From Fulvivirga lutea (GTDB taxonomy: Bacteria; Bacteroidota; Bacteroidia; Cytophagales; Cyclobacteriaceae), in the NCBI RefSeq assembly GCF_017068455.1, contig NZ_CP070608.1, positions 372,001 through 436,000 of the forward strand: a stretch of 64,000 bases of DNA, read 5' to 3'. This document shows, piece after piece, positions 18,101 through 26,284 of this stretch (positions are counted from its first letter, which is position 1; every line of letters starts with the position of its first letter). A model generated the notes under the pieces. It was not told the DNA's origin. It did no database searches and saw only the letters and a list, made by a program, of their open reading frames with translations. The position numbers were made by a program, and so were the translations under genes.

Positions 18101-21100
18101 AAAAGGTTGGTGAAAAAATCTGTAAGTAGTCTCCTGAGCCAGGCGAACCTATACTACCTAAATCTGTTATACCTCCTGACCCATCGTCTTTTGCGAATTC
18201 AATAGTAGGAGAGGCAGAAGATGTACTTTGGGTACTTTTCAGAATCATTGAAGGATTATTAGATTCTAAATGAAATAATCGATCAGGGCTACCAGTACCG
18301 ATACCTACTCTACTGTTTGTTTCATCAATTGTGAGAATTGGAAAAGCCGTTGATGTTTCAATACTAATTCCATTATTCGCGGCAAGTGTGATATTACTAC
18401 CTCCATCATAGGCTCCTTGTAAATCAGAAACCCCACTACCTCCACTTGTCCAACTCAAATTACCTGAGCCATCTGTAGTGAGCACTTGTCCGTTGGTTCC
18501 ATCAGCATCAGGTAATGTAAAAACTACATCTGTTGTTAAATCATCAGGTGCTTTTAACCCAACAAAATTGTTCCCATTGGCCTGTAGTTCTGCAAATTGT
18601 ATTTCAGATGTTTGGCCAACCCCAGCAGCATAAGGTCTTAAATATAATGCTGAAGGCAATGATGGTGAAATTGATAGGCTACCAGCTCCTGAAAAATTGA
18701 ATCTTGTTGCCCCATTGTTTTCCATGGTAGCAATCACATCAAAATCGCCAATTGAACTACCTCCGTTTTCAGAAACATCGAAACTGTAAAAAACAGATGG
18801 ATTATTCACAGCCTCCATTCTAAATCTCCACGGATTAGTACCGGAGGTAGTTGCTCTGAATTGTGGAGCAAAATTGGCATCGCCATTAGTTGAATTACTA
18901 ATAAACAATCTTTCGGTTGCATCAGTAACACCTAGGGTTAAGAGGTTTTCAAAATCACTTGAGCCAGAAGTGGCTTGAATAACGATTGGAGAAGAACCGT
19001 CAGTTAAGTCAATAGTACGGCCCCCATCATAGGCACCTTGCAAACTTGACGTTCCTCCAGCACCTAAATTGGCCCAAGATGAACCGTCATATCCTTCAAA
19101 AACATTAGATGTAGAGTTGAAACGCAATAAGCCAGCCTGCAAAGCCGGAGCAGCAGACGGTCTTTGCGCATCTGTTCCTACTGGTAGTTTTACGGCATCC
19201 GTACCATTAATGTCGAGTGACAAAGCAGGATTAAATTGTTTAATACCCACATTGTTATTTCTGATGATTATATCACCTTCTGTACCAGTTTGAAGAATTA
19301 ATCTCTCTGATCCTACAGATGTTTGTCTTACAACAACATCTCCCGCTCCTGAACTCGCAGAATATTCGCCTGCTATAGCTGCTGTTGCTAATTCCAAATC
19401 AGTTATAGTTCTACCTATTCCTAGTGAAGTACTACTACCTGCAGCACCACTAGTTAGTTGCACAGAATTTGGGCCAGCACTCCTTATATCTAATTTGGCA
19501 TTTGGCGCATGCGTTCCAATACCAACAAATTCATTGGCTTCATCTAAAGAAAATAATTCCCCAGCAGTTGAAGATGCAAATGTTAAATCCTTACCACCTG
19601 TCATCACAATATCAGCAGTTGTTCCATTGTCATATGCTTCTTGTAATTCAGTGGCGAATGCCGACTGATCTATAAAAGTTAAATCGCCTGCTCCATTTGT
19701 TCCAAGTACTTGTGAATCATTTGCGGGTTCAAGCCAAATTACATTACCTCCATTCGTATTGGCTAGCAAAGCCCGATTACCTGTACCATTATCCTGTATA
19801 TCATCTAACTGAACAGCATCATTTTGAATTGACGTAAGACCAGTATTGTTAATTACTATATCTCCGCTAATCGATACATTTTCAAATTGATTATCGGTAG
19901 TCCCATCATAGATCAAAATCTGTGCATCTGCTATTCCGGTATCTATGTTGGCATCTGAAAGTCCAGAAAGATCTGTTGCCCCAGCACTACCTGTTAAATC
20001 AACTCCCTCCCAGTATAAAGTTCCTCCATCATTCCAAAGTTTAGCTGTAGGATCATCTGGGGTTCCGCCTATATCTCCAATTTCTATAGCGGCACCCGTT
20101 AACTCTAGGTAACTGGGTGAAACACCAGTTGCAAGTATATCTTTTACAGTTAGAATTGGATTTCCATCTACTCTTTCAACAACAAAAGGAGACAATTCAT
20201 CTGTTGGAGTGATTTTTAGTCCTCCAGCAATTGATACGTCATTTCCATCATCACTAATTAAAGGGTAATTTGGCAGGCCATCTATATCAGCTTGATGTTC
20301 TGCCAGAGCATCTTGCACATTAGTAGCAGTTAAATTTGTGATTGCAGAAACACTAACATCGGTTGCAGTTTGATTGTCCGTGTTAAGGGATGATAAATCT
20401 ACCATTACAGGAGGAACACCATCATCCGTTAAAGAAATATTAAGTGTTGAACCCGTAAGATTGAATTGATCTACTTGTTGGTCGTCTGTGTCAACCAATG
20501 ACAAATTAGTTAATTGAGAACCGTCAACTGCAGGTAATCTCCCTGTACCATCTAGCTGAACAATATTATTTGGAGCAGTACCCACTGTTCCATCAAGCTT
20601 ATTATTAAATGTGTTAAAATCCGCTGAACTTAAAAAACCATTGTTGCTCCCTGATGCTTGAGAAATTGATATTATTGGAGTTGTACTACCGTTAGCTACT
20701 GAAATTGGGCCGGAACCGCTCACGTTGGTCACCGTTCCTGAACCTCCGCCACCTCCGCCTGTTGTTCCTCCGGGTTCACTCTTAATGATAAATTGGACAT
20801 ATGCATTTGTTGGTCTCGTTTCAGCATCACCACCTCCTGCTATTGTATGAGAATGGTCACCGGCAGTGCCTGTTGAACTTGTGAGTCCGCCTGCATCATT
20901 ATCAAAATTAATTCCTGTACCTCCTCCGCCAGTAAAGACTTGGATAGAGTGAGAGTGAGCACCGGTAGTGTTAGTTGTAAATGCGCTATTTGGAAGAGAG
21001 GTTGCATCAGTTTGGTAACTACCAACATTATCCCCTGTATTTCCACCATTTAAAGCTGTTCTACTCCCAGCATTTGGATCATTTCCTGTTCCTGCATTAA

Positions 21101-23600
21101 CTCCTCTAACAAATCTCCCTCTTAAATCCGGCAGATTAAAGGTTGTTGAACCATCTCCATTTCCCCAGCTAGTTCCAATGGCCGCAAATAAATCTGCAAA
21201 TGTGGTTCTGCTAACCGCACTACCATCGCAAGCTAAATATCCGGCTGGAACAGAAGCTCCACCGTAAGACAAGATGGTACCAACAGCCTCACCTCCAGCT
21301 TCACCTGCAGAAAAGTCATTCCAATCAGAGCCGTCATACCCTTCGAAAGAACCCGTTTCCACATTATAACGAATCATCCCGGCACCCGGACTGGCAGGGC
21401 GCTCGGCTGTAGTTCCAACAGGTATACGTATACCGTCTGTGGTGCTAATGTCTAATGAAACAGTAGGTGTCGGATTATTTAGGCCAACGTTTGTTCCATC
21501 ATCAGTTAATAAGGAAGGCACTAGCGTTGAGCCATCGCCCTTAAAAATAACTTCCGAGGTTGGGGCAACTCCGGTTATGGTTGTACCATTACCAATAAGT
21601 ATACCCGATTGAGAAGTTTCGTCAATTCCCGGTAAAGCATCAATATCTCCTTGAATCTCGGCAAAAGCACCTTGTGCTGAGGTAGCAGACAGATTTGGAA
21701 TTACGGCAACAGAGATTTTGGCTGCTGTAATATCGTTTACATCATCATCAGTAATTGTGCCATCAGTAATCTCAGTTGTACTTACAACATCAAGGGTAGC
21801 TAGAGCACCTGCATCAGAAATTTGGCTCGATGTTATAGATCCTGAAAGACTTTCTGCTACATCTACTTCTAGATTGTCATCTGCATCATAATCAACTTTC
21901 AGCATGTCTCCACCGGCAGGAATAAGACCTATTTCAGTGTCGACATAGGTTTTTACCGCTTGCTCGGTGGGTATATTTGAGTCGCTATTGCCTGCTAAAG
22001 TACCGTCAGTTGAAATGGTACCGTTTTGAGTGGCCATTGTACCTAAACCTAAATTGGTTCTTGCTGTTGCAACATCTGCAACATCACTTAAATTGTTTGT
22101 ACTTACCAAGTCACCACCAGCTGGTATAGCCCCAATTTCAGTGTCGACATATGTTTTTACAGCTTGCTCAGTCGGGATATTTGTATTGCTGTTGCCTGCT
22201 AAAGTACCGTCAGTTGAAATTGTTGCATTTTGAGTTGCCAATGATCCGGCATCAGACACTTGTGACATTGTTATCGTCCCAGAAAGTGCTTGAGCTGACT
22301 CAGCCTCATCAACCACATCATTAGAATTAGCATCATAAGTTGCCTGAAGCATATCTCCACTTAAAGGAATTGCTGCAATTTCTGTATCCACGTATCCTTT
22401 GGTTGCAGCATCACTATTAGCAGATGGTGAAGGTAGGCCGGTAATGGTAGTACCTCCCGTATTATTTCCTTGGCCGATTACATTCGCGATGTCTTGGTTA
22501 TCCGTGTTATCTAGATAAGCAGATGGCGGTTGACCACCAAGATTTTCGGCATCATCAACTACACCGTCTGATCCTGTGTCGTAAGTGCTCGTGTTCATGT
22601 TACCACTTCCAGAAACAGTGGCTGGTTGCCAGGTTCCAGCATTAAACTCTAAAACTTGACCATTAGTTGCTCCTGTTGTATTAACATCTGTAAGTCCACC
22701 TAGGGTTGTTACATCGTCAGTTGCATCAGTATCTAGATTTGCTGGGATACCTGCTAAGTCAGAAAAATTACCAGAAAAATCATCAGAAGCATCAGTATCT
22801 CCTGTATTTGAAATTACACCACCAGTTATGTCAATGCCAGTTCCTGCAGTTAATGCTGAGCCCCCAGCTAGTGAACTTAAATCAACAGTCTGATTAGGTT
22901 GGCCAGGTTCAGTTAAACTCAATGTGTTAGTACCAGCATCAAAAGACAAATTCTGAATTTCGTTAGTAGGATCGGCATCTGCATCATCCACATTAACTAC
23001 GCTCAATGGATCTCCGGTTACTCCAGTTCCAGAAAGTGTTCCATCAGTTACAACGCCACTAAAAGTACCAGATGGTAAATTTCTTATTTCCCATGCCGTG
23101 CCGTTATAAACCAAAATCTGATCCGCACCAGCTCCCATACTAGATAAATCTGCCAATTGAATAGCACCTGTGGCAATCTGAACATTGCCTAAATCGCCAG
23201 TTACATCCCCACCTGCAGAGAGAGTTTGAGAATTGCCGCCAGTCCCACTTATAGTTAATTGCCCAGTGCCCGCATCATACGTTAAGGTTTGGTCAGCACC
23301 TCCACCTCCTCCAGCACCTACATTCACCCAGGCAGTTCCATTGAAGTATGAAACGGTATTGCTACTGGTTTGGTAAACCACCATTCCGGCATCAGGATTT
23401 GAAATATCAGTAACATTGGCTACAGATGGTAACAATAATCCTTGGTTTCCTCCAGAACTGAACAACCATAAAACAGCATTACTTTTTAGCTGATCTGTAC
23501 CAATACTCACAGTATTTTGTGCCTGAAGAATTCCTGAAAATAAAAGTGAAGCAACGAATGCTATAATTCTCAGATTGGTTTTAATGTAAGGTTTACCCAT
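15117..23600 (-). CDS. Giant tail-fibre-like surface protein with tail-collar, YadA-like repeats and S74 chaperone
   Basis: 2827 residues. Signal peptide 1-27 (ends ILQAQ). A long Ser/Gly/Thr/Asp-rich shaft follows. It holds a phage tail-collar domain at about 773-938 (GTILSYGGASVPAGYLACDG, FNLPDLRGRFVRG). About nine VGIGT-type tail-fibre motifs come after residue 1300. A YadA/collagen-like head stretch of xTASGxx units lies at about 2270-2340. The C-terminus is a Peptidase_S74 intramolecular chaperone at about 2670-2770 (STSDKRLKENI, IGFLAQDVYKVIPE) with a final coiled coil (AIQEQQEIIVSQKAEIEALK). S74 domains trimerise fibres and usually cut themselves off just before the SD of SDKRLK. Surface adhesion is the likely role. 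No T9SS sorting domain. Confidence 0.9.
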   Translation of the reverse strand: MGKPYIKTNLRIIAFVASLLFSGILQAQNTVSIGTDQLKSNAVLWLFSSGGNQGLLLPSVANVTDISNPDAGMVVYQTSSNTVSYFNGTAWVNVGAGGGGGADQTLTYDAGTGQLTISGTGGNSQTLSAGGDVTGDLGNVQIATGAIQLADLSSMGAGADQILVYNGTAWEIRNLPSGTFSGVVTDGTLSGTGVTGDPLSVVNVDDADADPTNEIQNLSFDAGTNTLSLTEPGQPNQTVDLSSLAGGSALTAGTGIDITGGVISNTGDTDASDDFSGNFSDLAGIPANLDTDATDDVTTLGGLTDVNTTGATNGQVLEFNAGTWQPATVSGSGNMNTSTYDTGSDGVVDDAENLGGQPPSAYLDNTDNQDIANVIGQGNNTGGTTITGLPSPSANSDAATKGYVDTEIAAIPLSGDMLQATYDANSNDVVDEAESAQALSGTITMSQVSDAGSLATQNATISTDGTLAGNSNTNIPTEQAVKTYVDTEIGAIPAGGDLVSTNNLSDVADVATARTNLGLGTMATQNGTISTDGTLAGNSDSNIPTEQAVKTYVDTEIGLIPAGGDMLKVDYDADDNLEVDVAESLSGSITSSQISDAGALATLDVVSTTEITDGTITDDDVNDITAAKISVAVIPNLSATSAQGAFAEIQGDIDALPGIDETSQSGILIGNGTTITGVAPTSEVIFKGDGSTLVPSLLTDDGTNVGLNNPTPTVSLDISTTDGIRIPVGTTAERPASPGAGMIRYNVETGSFEGYDGSDWNDFSAGEAGGEAVGTILSYGGASVPAGYLACDGSAVSRTTFADLFAAIGTSWGNGDGSTTFNLPDLRGRFVRGVNAGTGNDPNAGSRTALNGGNTGDNVGSYQTDATSLPNSAFTTNTTGAHSHSIQVFTGGGGTGINFDNDAGGLTSSTGTAGDHSHTIAGGGDAETRPTNAYVQFIIKSEPGGTTGGGGGGSGTVTNVSGSGPISVANGSTTPIISISQASGSNNGFLSSADFNTFNNKLDGTVGTAPNNIVQLDGTGRLPAVDGSQLTNLSLVDTDDQQVDQFNLTGSTLNISLTDDGVPPVMVDLSSLNTDNQTATDVSVSAITNLTATNVQDALAEHQADIDGLPNYPLISDDGNDVSIAGGLKITPTDELSPFVVERVDGNPILTVKDILATGVSPSYLELTGAAIEIGDIGGTPDDPTAKLWNDGGTLYWEGVDLTGSAGATDLSGLSDANIDTGIADAQILIYDGTTDNQFENVSISGDIVINNTGLTSIQNDAVQLDDIQDNGTGNRALLANTNGGNVIWLEPANDSQVLGTNGAGDLTFIDQSAFATELQEAYDNGTTADIVMTGGKDLTFASSTAGELFSLDEANEFVGIGTHAPNAKLDIRSAGPNSVQLTSGAAGSSTSLGIGRTITDLELATAAIAGEYSASSGAGDVVVRQTSVGSERLILQTGTEGDIIIRNNNVGIKQFNPALSLDINGTDAVKLPVGTDAQRPSAAPALQAGLLRFNSTSNVFEGYDGSSWANLGAGGTSSLQGAYDGGRTIDLTDGSSPIVIQATSGSSDFENLLTLGVTDATERLFISNSTNGDANFAPQFRATTSGTNPWRFRMEAVNNPSVFYSFDVSENGGSSIGDFDVIATMENNGATRFNFSGAGSLSISPSLPSALYLRPYAAGVGQTSEIQFAELQANGNNFVGLKAPDDLTTDVVFTLPDADGTNGQVLTTDGSGNLSWTSGGSGVSDLQGAYDGGSNITLAANNGISIETSTAFPILTIDETNSRVGIGTGSPDRLFHLESNNPSMILKSTQSTSSASPTIEFAKDDGSGGITDLGSIGSPGSGDYLQIFSPTFFEINTNFATRLRVASTGNVGIGTTNTSNRLTVSPAGANDGIRILTDGANNQGRLILADDDEAQNVSIQAPDAVTANYTLTLPQDAGINGQVLSTDGSGILSWTNGGGGVSTLEEAYLGSGNVQMTAAAGDIDIRTETTSQQAFFIEEATGKVGIGTSTIAPLDKLNVSGGDVNIDLGQYYKIGNETVMGFTGSEVQAGSSLVVPLTLWAGGEYARLTNTGHFGIGTTNPLGPLQIYNGTIVDEVTVSGDIFSVFSSNLYIDASNNLLFKTANKPGSIVQHSPDGIQFFVNNSTSHAAGDDANANLQDVLRLDIDGEARFPQGIIEIDPLGVAPPFTTERLYNVGGDLFWDGTNISAGGSSPWTISGSDIYYTTGNVGIGTNAPNANSDLHVSNGSVLFDGGTGVTPVSGSGTRFMWVPAKRALRAGVAVSTEWDDANIGLNSVAFGSGNTASGLSSTASGQNNTSSGDQSTTFGQANTASGVRSLAGGVSSIASGNGSTALGEGVLAGTRGGFAVGHYNVGGGSASSFVSTDPLFEVGDGTGSANRSNALTVTHGGKTIVGGASQASAFGTLEVQDDFASNLNPLLIVARTGASSNSSMRFQNASTNINIGLTDNDDFAISALGSNISLTDLMTIDGATGNTGIGTVTANNKLDVAGDMVIGSGYAGSVFAPANGLMVEGNMTVGTSGTSLDYNFYSYTTAAERFALISQSNYTGANQHYGLFSYMQGAGSGTAYGLYLSNGSTTTGTEFGVYSVGEDRNYFSGDIGVGIETPSSQGKIHISEGSLAMDASSSHGLKWVTGNALEAHIFRWSLNNRLMVTNNGSGNTTGVYLADGATSWTSTSDKRLKENITDTSYGLSDLLKLSVKEYNFKTTKEKNKQIGFLAQDVYKVIPEFVQKGDDSEYFENFDGDITKQENFDAWGVDYSGFGVLAVKAIQEQQEIIVSQKAEIEALKAQIAKLLGSEASTQAQLSELKAQMDKLTAILTAEANKGNE
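21906..22035 (-). repeat. Direct repeat copy 1 inside the giant adhesin gene
   Basis: A 130-base segment near-identical to 22111-22240, encoding two copies of a shaft module (IPAGG, then TYVDTEIG-type and GTLAGNS-type words read on the minus strand). The 205-base period shows expansion by tandem duplication. Confidence 0.75.
22111..22240 (-). repeat. Direct repeat copy 2 inside the giant adhesin gene
   Basis: Partner of 21906-22035 at an offset of 205 bases, with the same length and reading frame. Differences are mostly single bases, many of them silent. Confidence 0.75.
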
Positions 23601-23957
23601 GATGTTTAGAATTTCATGTAAAATCAGGAAATACTATCAGCAATTTCTTTATGAAACTGAAAAACTCCTGCAAATGATTAATAATGTTCAATTAAGTAGT
23701 TTCTGCCCATTATTTCTCAAGTATAATTATATCAAATAATTTGGCAATAAACCACCTTCTTTGCTTTAAGGCAAGTAAAATTGATACGAATATTAATGTA
23801 AGTTTTCAGCGAAAGGTAAACAAAGTTGCAACATCGTCATTTAGATGGAGTGCGCGACTGAGAAATCTCCTTGTTAGAACGTTTAGTTGTGTAACCAGTT
23901 TTGTGTATTTGAATAAGGGGACTACTCACTACGTTGCGTTTGGGAGTGACTACAAAA
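23601..23957. other. Intergenic region upstream of the adhesin operon
   Basis: It should hold the adhesin promoter, but I find no good TTTG/TAnnTTTG pair on the minus strand. The part next to the oxidoreductase gene is filled by the repeat element at 23836-23950. A 92-codon open frame on the plus strand crosses that element and looks spurious. Confidence 0.5.
23836..23950. repeat. Intergenic palindromic element (MITE-like), degenerate
   Basis: One end reads GTCATTTAGATGGAGTGCG and then GACTGAGAAATCTCC. The other end, inverted, reads GTCACTCCCAAACGCAACG and then TAGTGAG. These imperfect terminal inverted repeats and words match the widespread non-coding GTCATTCCGA/GAAATCTCC elements of Bacteroidota. 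It lies just after the oxidoreductase stop. Confidence 0.55.
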
Positions 23958-24911
23958 TTATTCCACCAAATCCTCCACAATTTCCTTCACAGGTCGGATG
24001 GATTTCACATATTCAATAGAAGGTCCGGCACACCAAACTGTTTTGTAAGTAGCTGAAAAAGCTGCTTTTTCTAAAGACTTCATTCCCTTGTAAAAGGTGA
24101 GCATCTTGGCATATTTTTTCAGTGTCTTATTTTTATTTAGTATCCGCTCTAGCCACGTTTGTTTCGTGCCGATATCCTGAACATAGGGTGTATTAATTAC
24201 AGTGCATGGCGTACCTGAAAGTTTGGTGGTCATCACAATATCTTTGGCGCCATAATCAACACAAGCCTGCTTATATTCCTGGCTCACACCTGCTTCATCT
24301 GATGCTATGAACGGGCTACCAATAGAAGCTCCACAGGCTCCTAGTTCCAGCTTTTCTATAAATTGTTCGTGAGTTCCTACTCCTCCAGCAGATATCACTG
24401 GAATATTGCATTTTTTAACAAGTAAAGGGATTAACTCTTTATAGGACATTGGCCCGGCATGTCCGCCAGCCTCAGAATTAACGGCTATAACTGCATCGGC
24501 TCCTAGTTCCTGCACTTTCAGGGCGTACTCTACATCCACTACATCACAAAAAACTTTAATCCCTTTTGGCTTACAAGCCTCAATTACTTGCCTGGGGCTA
24601 CCTAACGAGGTAATGATAAAATCAACACCTAATTCAACACAGGTATTCAACTGCTCTTTCATTCTAATGTTAGACTTATTCACAATTAAGTTGATACCAA
24701 AAGGACCAGAGGCTTCTTCTTTGATTTGTTTTATAGCCGCCCTGAATTCTTTGTCCGTTCTATAGTTTAAGGCAGGAATGGCCCCTGTAATACCACTTTT
24801 AATGGCAGCAATCGTCATTGCAGCATTAGAAACCAGAAACATAGGTGCCATTATGATGGGATACTTTATCCCAAGCATTTTGGTAAGTTCAGTATTGAAT
24901 TTATTTTCCAT
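23958..24911 (-). CDS. NAD(P)H-dependent flavin oxidoreductase / nitronate monooxygenase family
   Basis: 317 residues, FMN TIM barrel of the 2-nitropropane dioxygenase family. Visible motifs are YPIIMAPMFLVSN at the N-terminus, VIAVNSEAGGHAG (phosphate/catalytic-His region, about 150-165), PVISAGGVGTHEQF and GACGASIGSPFIAS. Members oxidise nitronates or act as enoyl reductases, and the sequence does not settle which. The ATG shares one base with the TAA of the M28 peptidase upstream (TAATG), so it is the last gene of a three-gene operon with the DEAD helicase. Cytoplasmic. Confidence 0.88.
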   Translation of the reverse strand: MENKFNTELTKMLGIKYPIIMAPMFLVSNAAMTIAAIKSGITGAIPALNYRTDKEFRAAIKQIKEEASGPFGINLIVNKSNIRMKEQLNTCVELGVDFIITSLGSPRQVIEACKPKGIKVFCDVVDVEYALKVQELGADAVIAVNSEAGGHAGPMSYKELIPLLVKKCNIPVISAGGVGTHEQFIEKLELGACGASIGSPFIASDEAGVSQEYKQACVDYGAKDIVMTTKLSGTPCTVINTPYVQDIGTKQTWLERILNKNKTLKKYAKMLTFYKGMKSLEKAAFSATYKTVWCAGPSIEYVKSIRPVKEIVEDLVE

Positions 24912-26284
24912 TATAGCCCGTATTTATCAATCATATAAACCAAAGCTGCCATTCCTGCAGCTCCTAATTCCAACTCTCTTTTATTCACTTTATCAAAGGT
25001 ATCATTATCGGTATGGTGGTATGCGAAATAGCGTTGTGAATCAGGCATCAATCCGATAAGCAGTGTGCCTTGGTCTTCTAAAGGACCAATATCCGCACCG
25101 CCTCCAGGTTTATCAAAATCATAAATTCCATAAGGTTCGAAAAGTGGTTGCCATGATCTTACTTTTTTCAGATCATTATCATTACCTGTCATACGAAACC
25201 CTCTGGGAGAAAATCCACCACTATCTGACTCTAACGCAGCAATATGATTCTCACCTTTTTCTTTTGCTACTTCTGCATATTTCTTTCCACCCCTCAATCC
25301 GTTTTCTTCGTTCATGTACATTACAGCGCGAATTGTTCTTTTTGGCTTATAGCCGAGCTCTTTGAAAATTCTCAAGCCTTCGATTGCCTGAACACAGCCC
25401 GCCCCATCATCATGGGCTCCCGTGCCTAAATCCCAAGAATCTAAATGGCCACTAATTACAATAATTTCGTCCGGTTTTTCCGATCCTGTCAGCTCTCCAA
25501 TCACATTATAGGAAAGCACATCGGGTAACATTTCGCAGTGCGTCTCAATATATAATTGAACTTGAGGAGTGTCCTTCAAAATTTCAGTTAATACATCTGC
25601 ATCTTTTACGCTCACCGCAACTGCGGGTATTTTAGGTTGCTTTTCGTCATAGATAAGCGTGCCTGTATGCGGGTAATCATCTGCAACGGTACCTACCGAA
25701 CGTACAATTACAGCCTTGGCTCCATATTTTGCAGCTTCTGATGCGCCAAACACTCTTTGATCCACTGCCCCACCGTATGCTGAGAATGTAGTAATTTTAG
25801 TTTGATCCATCGGCCGGTTAAAAAAGACAATCTTATTTTCAAGCGCCTTCTTACCCAACTTTTCTAGTTCGCTAATTGCCTTCACTTCAATAACTTCGGC
25901 TAGCACACCATCTGACCCAGTGCCTACAGAATTCCCTAATGCTCTGACATTTAATTCTACCCTACCATGTTTGGGAGAGTTTAGCACTCGCGCCTGTTCT
26001 CGCTCACCTCGTATCCAATGTGGTACCATTACTTCTTGCAGATATACTCTGTCAAATCCGTAAGATTCCATTACTTGCTTGCTCCATTCTACCGCTGCAG
26101 CTGCCTGAGGAGAGCCACTCAACCGAGCACCTATGGAATTGGTCAGGTAATCGAGCATTTCATAAGACTGACCTTGCGTTAATTCTGTATCAAAAATTGA
26201 TTTAATCATTTTTACATCCTCTTGCTGAGCCGATGCAGTAAATGAAATAGTAAACATGAGAACACCGAGTGCTATTTTTTTCAT
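24911..26284 (-). CDS. M28-family zinc aminopeptidase, exported
   Basis: 457 residues with signal peptide (to about 20, ends TASAQ). A protease-associated insert lies in the N-terminal half. The M28 catalytic core is at about 260-455: HLDSWDLGTGAHDDGAG gives zinc ligands His and Asp, MNEENGLRGG the catalytic and zinc-binding Glu pair, ESDSGGFSPRGF the next Asp, and YHHTDNDTFDKVN the last His. It probably trims peptides in the periplasm or outside. The start overlaps the stop of the DEAD helicase gene by 4 bases (ATGA), and its own stop overlaps the oxidoreductase start. Confidence 0.92.
   Translation of the reverse strand: MKKIALGVLMFTISFTASAQQEDVKMIKSIFDTELTQGQSYEMLDYLTNSIGARLSGSPQAAAAVEWSKQVMESYGFDRVYLQEVMVPHWIRGEREQARVLNSPKHGRVELNVRALGNSVGTGSDGVLAEVIEVKAISELEKLGKKALENKIVFFNRPMDQTKITTFSAYGGAVDQRVFGASEAAKYGAKAVIVRSVGTVADDYPHTGTLIYDEKQPKIPAVAVSVKDADVLTEILKDTPQVQLYIETHCEMLPDVLSYNVIGELTGSEKPDEIIVISGHLDSWDLGTGAHDDGAGCVQAIEGLRIFKELGYKPKRTIRAVMYMNEENGLRGGKKYAEVAKEKGENHIAALESDSGGFSPRGFRMTGNDNDLKKVRSWQPLFEPYGIYDFDKPGGGADIGPLEDQGTLLIGLMPDSQRYFAYHHTDNDTFDKVNKRELELGAAGMAALVYMIDKYGL

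Noticed and set aside
21906-22240. Possible CRISPR-like repeats
   Set aside because: The repeats are long, in frame, and part of the adhesin coding sequence; no short regular repeats with unique spacers and no cas genes.
15117-23600. Prophage tail region
   Set aside because: Tail-fibre domains are present, but there are no other phage genes nearby, and the protein has a signal peptide and T9SS neighbours.
23741-24019. 92-codon plus-strand frame
   Set aside because: It crosses an intergenic repeat element and the end of the oxidoreductase gene; no recognisable domain.
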